Shown here in pieces: positions 27,352 through 35,638 of a DNA stretch of 64,000 bases (position 1 is its first letter; every line of letters starts with the position of its first letter). The notes beneath the pieces were generated by a model. That model was not told the DNA's origin and did no database searches. It was given only the letters and a program-made list of their open reading frames with translations. Source of the stretch: Phycisphaerae bacterium (GTDB lineage: Bacteria > Planctomycetota > Phycisphaerae > UBA1845 > CAIVHJ01); assembly GCA_022072405.1 (NCBI GenBank), contig JAJVHX010000003.1, positions 1 to 64,000 of the forward strand, in the 5' to 3' direction. The translations under genes were made by a program, and so were the position numbers.

Positions 27352-29151
27352 CTATTCAACGGTGACACTGTCACTGGCCACCACGGCTGGGGTTTTACTG
27401 GCAGCAGTGTAAAGGGCGGCGAAGTTATCAATGGCTTCACCCTGCACCGTGGTCAGGTCGATGGCGAAGCGATGGCTGACGCTCTGGAAGAGCAGTTCGG
27501 CATCGATGGCGAAGGGTCCGGTGCGGCCGGTGATATCGAGCGAATAAGTGATGATGTCGGCGGCGTTGCCGAAGTTTTCATCCGCCAGCGCCAGGTCGTC
27601 GCTGCTGATTTCCGCCGGGGCCGTGGTTTTATCCAGGCCGGAGGGCAGCAGGCGGTTGTCCTTCGCATAAGTTGAACCCCGCAGCAGCGTATATGTCACA
27701 TCGCCGTCAGTATTCCGCATGATCGATTCGTAAATCTGCACCTGGTCCTCGCTGGTGATCATGTCATAGTGCGGTTCGAAGGCGCCTTCGATTTCGTCGG
27801 CGTCGTTACCTTGAATCGGACCGTCGCCGAAGGTGGGGCCGGATTGAAAGAAGGTTTCGCCGGCACCGGAATCAGCCGCCCGCAGGTGAATCCAGGCGCG
27901 GCGGGCTGGGAAACCGGTGGGGAATTTATGGCCGGTCAGGTTTTCCACCCGTACGGTGATGTTGAGCGTGTTACCGACGATTTCGGTACTGGTGATTTCG
28001 AGGGTCGCGGTTTCGTTTTCGAGGAAATCGCGGGCATCGGCGAGGGCGGCGTCGAACTGATCGGATGAAGCGGTCAGGCCCAGTGCTTCAATATTGTCGC
28101 GGAACATCTGCAGCATGAAGACGTTGGCGCTGCGGAAACGATGCTGCGAGAAAGGACTGCGGGCGTCGAGTCCAGCCGGGACGGGTGAGATCACCACGCT
28201 ACCCTCTGCGACCGGCATATGGCAGCTCTGGCAGGTCTGATCGTCATCGTCGCCATTGCCGAAGCTGCTGTTCTGCCATTCGATAAATGCCATCTGCTCC
28301 GGGAAGGTGCCGACAATTTCACCGGCGGCGTTGAGCGTTGGGGTGAAGAGCGTGTGGCAGGTGGCGCACAAGGCCGATCCGCTGATGTGTTCGCTATAGG
28401 TGGGGGTATATTGCACGGCAGCCTGCATGGTGGCGGGATCGACATCGTCAAAGGGGCCATAAATCAGCCGGTCGGTACCCTGCAACGTGGTGTCGATCAC
28501 ATAACCACCGCTGAAGCTGTCGCTGGTTCCCAGTCCGACGTTGGTGATCTGGTGGCAGAGGGTGCAGGAGACGCCGTCCAGGGCGGCATCATGCAGCGGG
28601 TTATCCGGATTGAGGAAACCATCATCACCGAAGATCAACGAAGGCGTGCCGTCGGCGGTGGCCTGTGTGCGGGCCATGGGCATGTGGCAGGCGGCGCAGG
28701 TGTCCTCAATCACGCCGGCCAGTTCCGCAGGGGCCCGGGCGACTTCCGATGCCACGTTGGCCAGGAAGAAGGGGTCATTGGCGGCGTTGGCCATCATCGT
28801 CGCCCGCCAGGCGTCGGGAATGCCCACAAATTGGCCGGTCGAATCCGTCAGCGGATTGTGGCAGGTGATGCAGGTTCCGGAACCGCTGAAATTAGCCGTC
28901 TCAAAAGTGACCAGCGGCTCACCTTCCACACTCGTATTATCGTTACCGCTATCGACATTGTCGTTGATATTGTCCGGGGTGTTATCGTTGCTGTTGTCGA
29001 TCACGTTGTCGTTGGTGTTATCCACGACATTATCATTGGTTTGGTTGTCATTCTGATTGCTATTGCCGGGCGGATTACTGCAACCCGCTGCCCATAATCC
29101 ACAACTTATGAAACCAACCATCACCGATACGCAGCGTCGTTGGCCTGACAT
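27352..29151 (-). CDS. Pentaheme cytochrome c lipoprotein with NDN spacer
   Basis: A 599-residue exported protein. The signal peptide ends at WAAGC (lipobox), followed by about 50 residues of Asn/Asp-rich repeats (NDN-type) acting as a flexible tether. Five CxxCH heme-binding motifs follow: CITCH, CAACH, CTLCH, CATCH and CQSCH, the family pattern of cytochrome c554/c-type electron-transfer proteins. The C-terminal third (after about 380) has beta-rich sequence (NTLNITVRVENLTGHKFPTG) seen in multiheme proteins with an added beta domain. The start is supported by CAGGAG 8 bases upstream. Role: extracytoplasmic electron transfer; the partner is not visible in the window. Confidence 0.88.
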   Translation of the reverse strand: MSGQRRCVSVMVGFISCGLWAAGCSNPPGNSNQNDNQTNDNVVDNTNDNVIDNSNDNTPDNINDNVDSGNDNTSVEGEPLVTFETANFSGSGTCITCHNPLTDSTGQFVGIPDAWRATMMANAANDPFFLANVASEVARAPAELAGVIEDTCAACHMPMARTQATADGTPSLIFGDDGFLNPDNPLHDAALDGVSCTLCHQITNVGLGTSDSFSGGYVIDTTLQGTDRLIYGPFDDVDPATMQAAVQYTPTYSEHISGSALCATCHTLFTPTLNAAGEIVGTFPEQMAFIEWQNSSFGNGDDDDQTCQSCHMPVAEGSVVISPVPAGLDARSPFSQHRFRSANVFMLQMFRDNIEALGLTASSDQFDAALADARDFLENETATLEITSTEIVGNTLNITVRVENLTGHKFPTGFPARRAWIHLRAADSGAGETFFQSGPTFGDGPIQGNDADEIEGAFEPHYDMITSEDQVQIYESIMRNTDGDVTYTLLRGSTYAKDNRLLPSGLDKTTAPAEISSDDLALADENFGNAADIITYSLDITGRTGPFAIDAELLFQSVSHRFAIDLTTVQGEAIDNFAALYTAASKTPAVVASDSVTVE

Positions 29152-29460
29152 TCATCTACTCCTGTTTATAGACCTCAAGATATTTTGCCGCATAAAAATT
29201 CAGCGCATTTACAGTTTCCCATAGATCAGATGATTTACAAGCCGAGGCAGTTCTGTAAATTTTACATAATCGGTACCAACATGATGCGATATCTACCAGA
29301 TGGATTTCATCGATGCCGGGAGCACCGGCGAAGGGGGCGGGAAAATTACGAATAACAATTAACGAACGTCGGAGCGGGATCAGGCAACAGAACCGAATGA
29401 CGAGCTGGTGAATGTGAATTACGATTCACTAATGACGATTCCCCGTCCACGGTTCTGGCG
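29152..29460. other. Intergenic region upstream of cytochrome gene
   Basis: 309 bp between the cytochrome start and the end of asnS; both genes are on the minus strand. It has no gene-like frame, no obvious terminator for asnS and no recognisable promoter motif. Confidence 0.5.
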
Positions 29461-30966
<1,506 letters not shown>

Positions 30967-31121
30967 GGCCCGGATTATAATATCCCCCGCGACCACCACC
31001 AAACCGACAGCAGGTAGCCGACAGCAGCGAGCGGCCAGCCAACGATCAACTTTCAGCCGTCAGTATGAACAGGTGGGTACTGGTAAAGTTTGAATCTTAT
31101 TCAATCACCAGACCCTGAAGA

Positions 31122-31148
31122 CCGCTCCCTGACGGTCGCGGCTCGGTG
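31122..31148 (-). repeat. 27-bp dispersed repeat, copy 2
   Basis: Exact reverse complement of 4162-4188, 27 bp kilobases away. Flanking bases differ beyond the 27 bp, so the unit is short. Confidence 0.8.
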
Positions 31149-31238
31149 AAACTTTACTCGTACCAACAGGGGGTCAGCGGTTGTAGTTATTGAATGGCAT
31201 GCACATGGATTCGTCTGGGCAGGTACAATAAACATCCG

Positions 31239-31274
31239 CATGCCCGCCCGGTGGAGTACCACGATGCGGGCATG
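31239..31274. repeat. Palindromic repeat, left flank of AT-rich island
   Basis: The ends CATGCCCGC (31239-31247) and GCGGGCATG (31266-31274) are perfect inverse complements. The interior GAGTACC is also shared, inverted, with the copy at 32987-33022. The two copies lie on either side of the two AT-rich genes. Confidence 0.8.
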
Positions 31275-31345
31275 ACACCCAGCAGCGCGAGCCACCGACT
31301 ACACTGCGAGATGCGATGAGCATGAGTTGATCTATCGCACCAATC

Positions 31346-31361
31346 GGTGGGCAAGCCCACC
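31346..31361. repeat. GGTGGGC/GCCCACC palindrome
   Basis: GGTGGGC, AA, GCCCACC: a perfect 7-bp inverted repeat followed by TACG. It belongs to the TAGG-TGGGC-type family also seen at 32104-32214 and 34298-34317. Confidence 0.7.
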
Positions 31362-31465
31362 TACGAAACTCAGGATAAAAAGCAGGCAACTATGCCACCC
31401 GTCCAGAGAACTCAATAAGTTTTCATAGATGAGTGGACCACAATATAAGTTTATCGGAATGTGTA

Positions 31466-32107
31466 ATGAATTCATCCGAACATGCATTAATTTCCTGTTT
31501 GCAGGAAATTAAACCACAGAAAATTGGTTTCATTGAACTCCACACAGACTTGGAGGGATTTTGTGCAGATATTCTGCTTGACGCTCGTTACGATCTGTTT
31601 GCGTCGGAATGTTTATTCGACGAATGTACGGATGCACAAGCCAAAACATTCCTGACGGGTTTTGTTAATCGTGAATTCAATGTAGGCTATGGAGTGTTAG
31701 AACAGCTATCTAAATTGCTCTCTATTCGAGGGCGGTTGATCAGCGAAAGCATTGATCCGCTTCTAATGACATTGGATTGGAACGACTTCGGTTCACATCA
31801 ATTATTTCTCAGTTACCTGACCCTGCGGGATGACGGTGCCGTATGGGCCGCCCGGTTACTCGATGAGGTACCTGAAGATTTTAGAGATGGGCTATTCTTG
31901 GCTTGTTATAAACTTCATTCCGAAGAGCTTGATAGGAAACTTATGGTTAAATTCTTGCAATGGGATCAAGAAGGAGGTTGGGCTCCAACAGCTACAGGGG
32001 AGATATACGCACTTGAGCAATTTATTGGTAAGTGGATCAATCAATATGATTATCATGACCTGGAGCAGGTAATTCGGGTATATTTCAAATATCGCGCAGC
32101 CCAGTAG
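31466..32107 (+). CDS. Hypothetical protein in AT-rich island
   Basis: About 213 residues from the ATG at 31466 (a GTG at 31433 would add 11). It is acidic and Leu-rich, with helical character but no membrane segment, signal peptide or recognised family. Several segments look like short helix pairs (YGVLEQLSKLLSIRGRLI, NDFGSHQLFLSYLTLRDDG), as in HEAT-like solenoids. Base composition is more AT-rich than the flanking genes. It runs into a cluster of palindromes at its stop. Its position next to the HEPN-like gene suggests a paired function, for example toxin with immunity or regulator, but this is only inference. Confidence 0.65.
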   Translation: MNSSEHALISCLQEIKPQKIGFIELHTDLEGFCADILLDARYDLFASECLFDECTDAQAKTFLTGFVNREFNVGYGVLEQLSKLLSIRGRLISESIDPLLMTLDWNDFGSHQLFLSYLTLRDDGAVWAARLLDEVPEDFRDGLFLACYKLHSEELDRKLMVKFLQWDQEGGWAPTATGEIYALEQFIGKWINQYDYHDLEQVIRVYFKYRAAQ

Positions 32108-32214
32108 GTTGGGCTTGCCCAACTGCCGTAGGGTGGGTGATTCACCTACCTGATGAAGGAATCCAACAATCTCCATGATCGAAGTGAAATAGGTGGGTCG
32201 ATGACCCATCCTAC
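32104..32214. repeat. Cluster of three palindromes after island gene 1
   Basis: GTTGGGC/GCCCAAC (32108-32123), GTAGGGTGGG...CACCTACC (32128-32150) and TAGGTGGGTC...GACCCATCCTAC (32190-32214). All are built on the same TAGG-TGGG core in alternating orientation, like a BIME-type mosaic. The first starts on the last codons of the gene that stops at 32107, and the cluster fills the gap to the next gene. Confidence 0.8.
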
Positions 32215-32237
32215 AGCTTGCTGGATATGATATTTAC

Positions 32238-32978
32238 ATGCAGCCAATAAAGAGAACAATTAACGATTCACATCCCTTTTTTGATGAGATTATGCAATTC
32301 TGTATGATCACAGATGCGCGATCCTGCACTATCGGATATCGTTTACTTGCAAACCAAGTTATCTTGTTGGCTGAAGAAGTTACACGCGTAATGAAGACAG
32401 GAGTGAAATATCATAAAACTATAAGAGATGTTCGCTATTTAGGGCCAATGCCTTTGAGAGGTTCCGAACATAGTGTTATTGTCCAAAATGCACAACAAAT
32501 TTATGAGCACATGTCGGGCATACTTCCAGATCAACCTAAAAATATTGACTATGAATTCTTCGAAGATGATGGAAATGCTCGATTCGTTAAATTACGCCAA
32601 AAAGTAGGAGATGGATGGTTAGAAGGTGGTGGTACACCTGTACGGGAATTTACCACTGCTGCGGCCTACTTATTAGGTGGAGGTTTTGAGAAATATAAAG
32701 ATAAAATTGTTAAAAGATTGGGAAATGATCCATGGGAATGGCCTATTGAGCTACAGTTTTTTAGGCATTTGCGTAATGGGTGTTTTCATAAGAATGTATT
32801 TAACATTCATCCATATAATGGGCGGCCCGGGATTGATTCCGGAAATCCACCAACTTGGCGTCATCTTGTAATGAAGGACGATGCAAGCATGAATGGACGT
32901 ACTGCAATTGGTAATGGTGGGTTCTTTGAACTTGTTTATGTAATTCCATTTCTGGATGATATGTCCAATCACTTATAG
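32238..32978 (+). CDS. HEPN-like protein in AT-rich island
   Basis: A 246-residue soluble protein. Near residue 184 it has LRNGCFHKN inside a helix-rich context (QFFRHLRNGCFHKN), matching the R-x4-6-H signature of HEPN domains. Many HEPN proteins are RNases in toxin-antitoxin and phage-defence systems. Other parts (ANQVILLAEEVTRVMKTG, TTAAAYLLGGGFEKYKDK) are consistent with an all-alpha bundle. Strongly AT-rich coding sequence compared with flanking genes points to horizontal acquisition. The family is not securely identified; catalytic activity is inferred from one motif. Confidence 0.65.
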   Translation: MQPIKRTINDSHPFFDEIMQFCMITDARSCTIGYRLLANQVILLAEEVTRVMKTGVKYHKTIRDVRYLGPMPLRGSEHSVIVQNAQQIYEHMSGILPDQPKNIDYEFFEDDGNARFVKLRQKVGDGWLEGGGTPVREFTTAAAYLLGGGFEKYKDKIVKRLGNDPWEWPIELQFFRHLRNGCFHKNVFNIHPYNGRPGIDSGNPPTWRHLVMKDDASMNGRTAIGNGGFFELVYVIPFLDDMSNHL

Positions 32979-32986
32979 CTGGGTGC

Positions 32987-33022
32987 CATGCCCGCATCGC
33001 GGTACTCTGCAGGGCGGGCATG
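32987..33022. repeat. Palindromic repeat, right flank of AT-rich island
   Basis: CATGCCCGC (32987-32995) and GCGGGCATG (33014-33022), an inverted copy of the element at 31239-31274. Shared sequence extends to GGGTG/CACCC outside the arms. Confidence 0.8.
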
Positions 33023-33151
33023 TTGAAGGGAAATCCAGTATGGAAATTTGGCATGCCAAGTTACCATTGAGACGATGAAGATTATTCAGAATAACCTGCA
33101 GGCATAGCACCCAACACACAGTGAGTGGTTATCACTCGAATGTAACAGAAC

Positions 33152-33586
33152 ATGTCTATTGAATTGGTGGCGATTGAGCACGAAGGTCCGACAGCAGTGC
33201 AGGCGCGGGAGCAAGAAGCGCTGATGGCGGAAATCGTTCAGCAGACGGTTCAATTATACGATCGCGTCGGCTATCAGCCGCCGTGGATCGGTTACCTGGC
33301 CACCCGGCAGGGGCAGTGGGTGGGTACGTGTAGTTTCAAAGGTCCGCCACAGGATGGGCGTATCGAATTGGCCTACTTTACTCTCCCGGCGGTCGAAGGA
33401 CAGGGTGTGGCGACAGCGATGGCTGCCGAACTGATCCGGCTGTCGCAACAGAGCGATAACACTCTGCAGATTACTGCTCAAACTCTGCCGCAACGCAGCG
33501 CCTCCCACCGCATTTTGGAAAAGCTGAATTTCCAGCATGTCGCTACGCTCAACCACTCCACCGACGGCGAGGCCTGGGAATGGTGA
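33152..33586 (+). CDS. GNAT-family acetyltransferase
   Basis: A 144-residue acetyltransferase. The acetyl-CoA binding motif A is EGQGVATAMAAELI (Q/RxxGxG/A type) near residue 87, and the final beta-strand region with RILEKLNFQHV is typical of the fold. IELAYFTLPA just before motif A is the usual beta-4. Substrate unknown. It stands alone; GC content returns to the level of the surrounding genome here, marking the end of the AT-rich island. Confidence 0.85.
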   Translation: MSIELVAIEHEGPTAVQAREQEALMAEIVQQTVQLYDRVGYQPPWIGYLATRQGQWVGTCSFKGPPQDGRIELAYFTLPAVEGQGVATAMAAELIRLSQQSDNTLQITAQTLPQRSASHRILEKLNFQHVATLNHSTDGEAWEW

Positions 33587-33806
33587 CTGAAAAGTTGAAT
33601 AGTTGCTTAACTTCTTGCGGCAGATCGTTCCCGCCATTTGCACACGGCTGAGTTGAAAGCTGTTTTGCAGCAAAAAACTGGAAATTTGCTTCGCACTGCG
33701 AATCCTGAAAGATAGCCGGGTTGACTTTGTACTGTTCTACATGTGAAATTACCTGCTTCAGGTCAATCGATCACGACAACCTACTCAAAATCGAGGGCGA
33801 ATAATC

Positions 33807-34229
33807 ATGTGGATTGTTACCGTGCTTTTATTGTTGGCGGGTGGGTTGCTCGGTGCGGCCGGTCTCATTGTTAAAAAGCGTCCCGATGCCCAGAAACTGA
33901 TCGACAAGCTGGTGCCCTATCAGGGGATCATCGGCGTGATCATGCTGGCGTGGGGGCTGCGCGATCTTATTTACCTGTTTCGGGCGTTGAGTGCCATCGG
34001 CCATCCTACGTTCTGGTGGTTCGTCTTCCTGATTACGACCGTCACGGAACTGGGGCTGGGCTTTTTGCTGGGCTATGGACTGATCGTGAAATATGTCATC
34101 GGCAAGAATGAAACTGCTATCGCCAAAACCGAACTGGTGCGCGCCAAACTCCGCGTTTATCAAGGCCCGCTCGGGCTTACCGCGATCGTGTTGGCTGTCG
34201 TCTTTTTTCTCTCCAGTATGGGGCATTGA
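33807..34229 (+). CDS. Small four-helix membrane protein
   Basis: A 140-residue protein with four predicted membrane helices (about 2-22, 35-57, 64-90 and 118-136) and short basic loops. No family recognised with confidence. The frame is well formed and single, and its codon use resembles the neighbours. Function unknown. Confidence 0.7.
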   Translation: MWIVTVLLLLAGGLLGAAGLIVKKRPDAQKLIDKLVPYQGIIGVIMLAWGLRDLIYLFRALSAIGHPTFWWFVFLITTVTELGLGFLLGYGLIVKYVIGKNETAIAKTELVRAKLRVYQGPLGLTAIVLAVVFFLSSMGH

Positions 34230-34297
34230 GCGATCGTACAGCGGTGTATGATCTGAATTGGTTGGCTAGCCCGCCGAAATTTTTTGCGAAATTCCGA

Positions 34298-34317
34298 AGG
34301 GTGTGCAAGCACACCCT
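34298..34317. repeat. Palindrome AGGGTGTGC/GCACACCCT
   Basis: Perfect 9-bp inverted repeat with a 2-base centre, followed by A. Related in layout to the TAGG-TGGGC palindromes at 31346 and 32108. Confidence 0.7.
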
Positions 34318-34490
34318 ATGTACTACGAACTCGTAGCAGCGGCTCTTTGGCGGGCAGGTTGCCCGGTTCTGACGACGGCCAGGAGCTGGTGGCGGCATTA
34401 TCAGACGTGACGCGTGAGCAGCACGGGTTAGGTGGCGACATAGCAGGGAGGATTAGGTTTCGCGCGGTTCATATCGTAGATTAACTTTTG

Positions 34491-34566
34491 CCGGGGTGGT
34501 TTTGATTTACAACTCAGGCAGCATTGAACCGCCGACCCGGGAGGGTTGACGGGCTTTCTTTTTTTT
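34491..34566 (+). promoter_or_regulatory. Terminator/antiterminator leader of HD-GYP gene
   Basis: The arms CCGCCGACCC (34529-34538) and GGGTTGACGG (34543-34552) form a hairpin with one mismatch, a G-U pair and the GNRA-type loop GGGA. A T-rich run follows (34555-34566), 15 bases before the ATG. The upstream segment CCGGGGTGG (34491-34499) can pair with CCGACCCGG (34532-34540) instead, which would break the terminator. This is the arrangement of a transcription attenuator; the input signal is unknown. Confidence 0.55.
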
Positions 34567-34580
34567 ACGGGTGTCTGGTC

Positions 34581-35351
34581 ATGTTCGAACTGCTCACACA
34601 AGTCAACCCTTCACTCAACTCCAAATTTGACATGGCCCGTCTGATCGAAGCCAAGGATCCTTATACCGCCGGTCATACCTGGCGGGTGGCGAATTATGGC
34701 CAGGTGCTGGGGGCGGCGCTGGGTTTTCAGCCGGAGCAGATCGAAATGCTCCTCTGGGCGGGTACTCTCCATGACATCGGCAAGATCAACGTCCCCGACG
34801 AAATTCTCTGCAAGCCCGGTCGCTTGACCGACGAGGAATTCGCCGTGCTCAAGCGTCACCCACAGGATGGTTTTGATCTGCTCAGCGGTACGCCGGAATT
34901 CAACGGCGTACTCAACGTGGTGCTGTTACATCATGAAGCCTACGACGGGCGGGGTTATCCGCTGGGGCTGGTCAGCGAGGAAATTCCGCGCGAAGCCCGC
35001 CTCTTCGCCGTGGTTGATGCCTTCGATGCCATGACCAGCAACCGTTGTTACCGGCCGGCGATGCATGCCGACAACGCCATCTACGAAATCTGGCGGAATC
35101 GCGGGCGGCAGTTTGATCCGGAAATCGCCGACACCTTTATACAGCTTTATCGCGACGGTCTGCTGGAGCATGTCATCGGCCACAGCGATTTCGGCGTGAA
35201 GGTCGGAGCCTGCCCGCAGTGCGGACCGGTGATCGAGCTCAGCAACAACCATCATCTGGATCAGCAGATCGTTTGCCCCATATGCAATACGAGTTACCAG
35301 TTACAGCCCACGACCAACGGAGAATGGCAATTAAGTAGTTTGGCGGGCTGA
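34581..35351 (+). CDS. HD-GYP domain protein with C-terminal zinc ribbon
   Basis: About 256 residues from the ATG at 34581 (an in-frame ATG at 34524 would start before the terminator hairpin). The HD-GYP domain (about 15-185) has HDIGK, the metal ligands HTWR, HHEAYDGRGYP and DAFDAMTSNRCYR. HD-GYP proteins are cyclic-di-GMP phosphodiesterases, here without a receiver domain. A C-terminal zinc ribbon (CPQCG near 211 and CPICN near 234) is fused on. Cytoplasmic. Proximity to the flagellar locus is compatible with a role in motility control, but this is inference. Confidence 0.85.
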   Translation: MFELLTQVNPSLNSKFDMARLIEAKDPYTAGHTWRVANYGQVLGAALGFQPEQIEMLLWAGTLHDIGKINVPDEILCKPGRLTDEEFAVLKRHPQDGFDLLSGTPEFNGVLNVVLLHHEAYDGRGYPLGLVSEEIPREARLFAVVDAFDAMTSNRCYRPAMHADNAIYEIWRNRGRQFDPEIADTFIQLYRDGLLEHVIGHSDFGVKVGACPQCGPVIELSNNHHLDQQIVCPICNTSYQLQPTTNGEWQLSSLAG

Positions 35352-35638
35352 ACATTGCGGATTTCTAATCCTGTACCCTATCCATTCACACCTGTATCAG
35401 TCCTCTGTTGACTGGACACCCAATTTCCGGTAATGATAAGCCAATCAACGGGTTAGTGTAGCCGTCTGTCTCCAGAAAGATGGGCGGTGGACCGCATTCA
35501 CCGGCTTAACCGACCTGTCATTCCGGGCGCGAATGATCAACCGGTGCACCAGTCTCCTACTGGGACACCCGGAGTGAATGCCCGACCCGCTGGAGATTCC
35601 ATTCCACCACGCAGGCAACACGGGAGGATTAGATCATC
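35352..35638. other. 5' region with paired segments before large lipoprotein
   Basis: 287 bp. CATTCCGGG (about 35520-35528) can pair with the later CCCGGAGTGAATG (35567-35579) around the small hairpin CCAGT/ACTGG. No T run follows, so it is not a terminator. It may be a structured 5' leader or may be chance. A good ribosome site (GGGAGGA) precedes the gene start. Confidence 0.35.

Larger units (their letters stand above)
30967..31465. other. Intergenic region packed with dispersed palindromes
   Basis: About 500 bp before the AT-rich island. It has no gene-like frame but holds copies of three different repeat families at 31122-31148, 31239-31274 and 31346-31361. The clustering suggests a preferred landing site for small interspersed elements. 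Confidence 0.7.
34230..34580. other. Structured intergenic leader before HD-GYP gene
   Basis: 351 bp without a gene. It contains a perfect palindrome at 34298-34317 and, in its last 90 bases, a terminator with a competing upstream pairing partner. The rest has no recognised riboswitch consensus; c-di-GMP-I conserved segments were looked for by eye and not found. Confidence 0.6.

Noticed and set aside
28219..29097. Long plus-strand open frame over the cytochrome gene
   Set aside because: It is antisense to a gene with five CxxCH motifs and a lipobox; its protein is Gly/Val-rich and resembles nothing.
34230..34530. c-di-GMP-I riboswitch before the HD-GYP gene
   Set aside because: The conserved segments of that class were looked for by eye and not found; an unknown leader remains possible.
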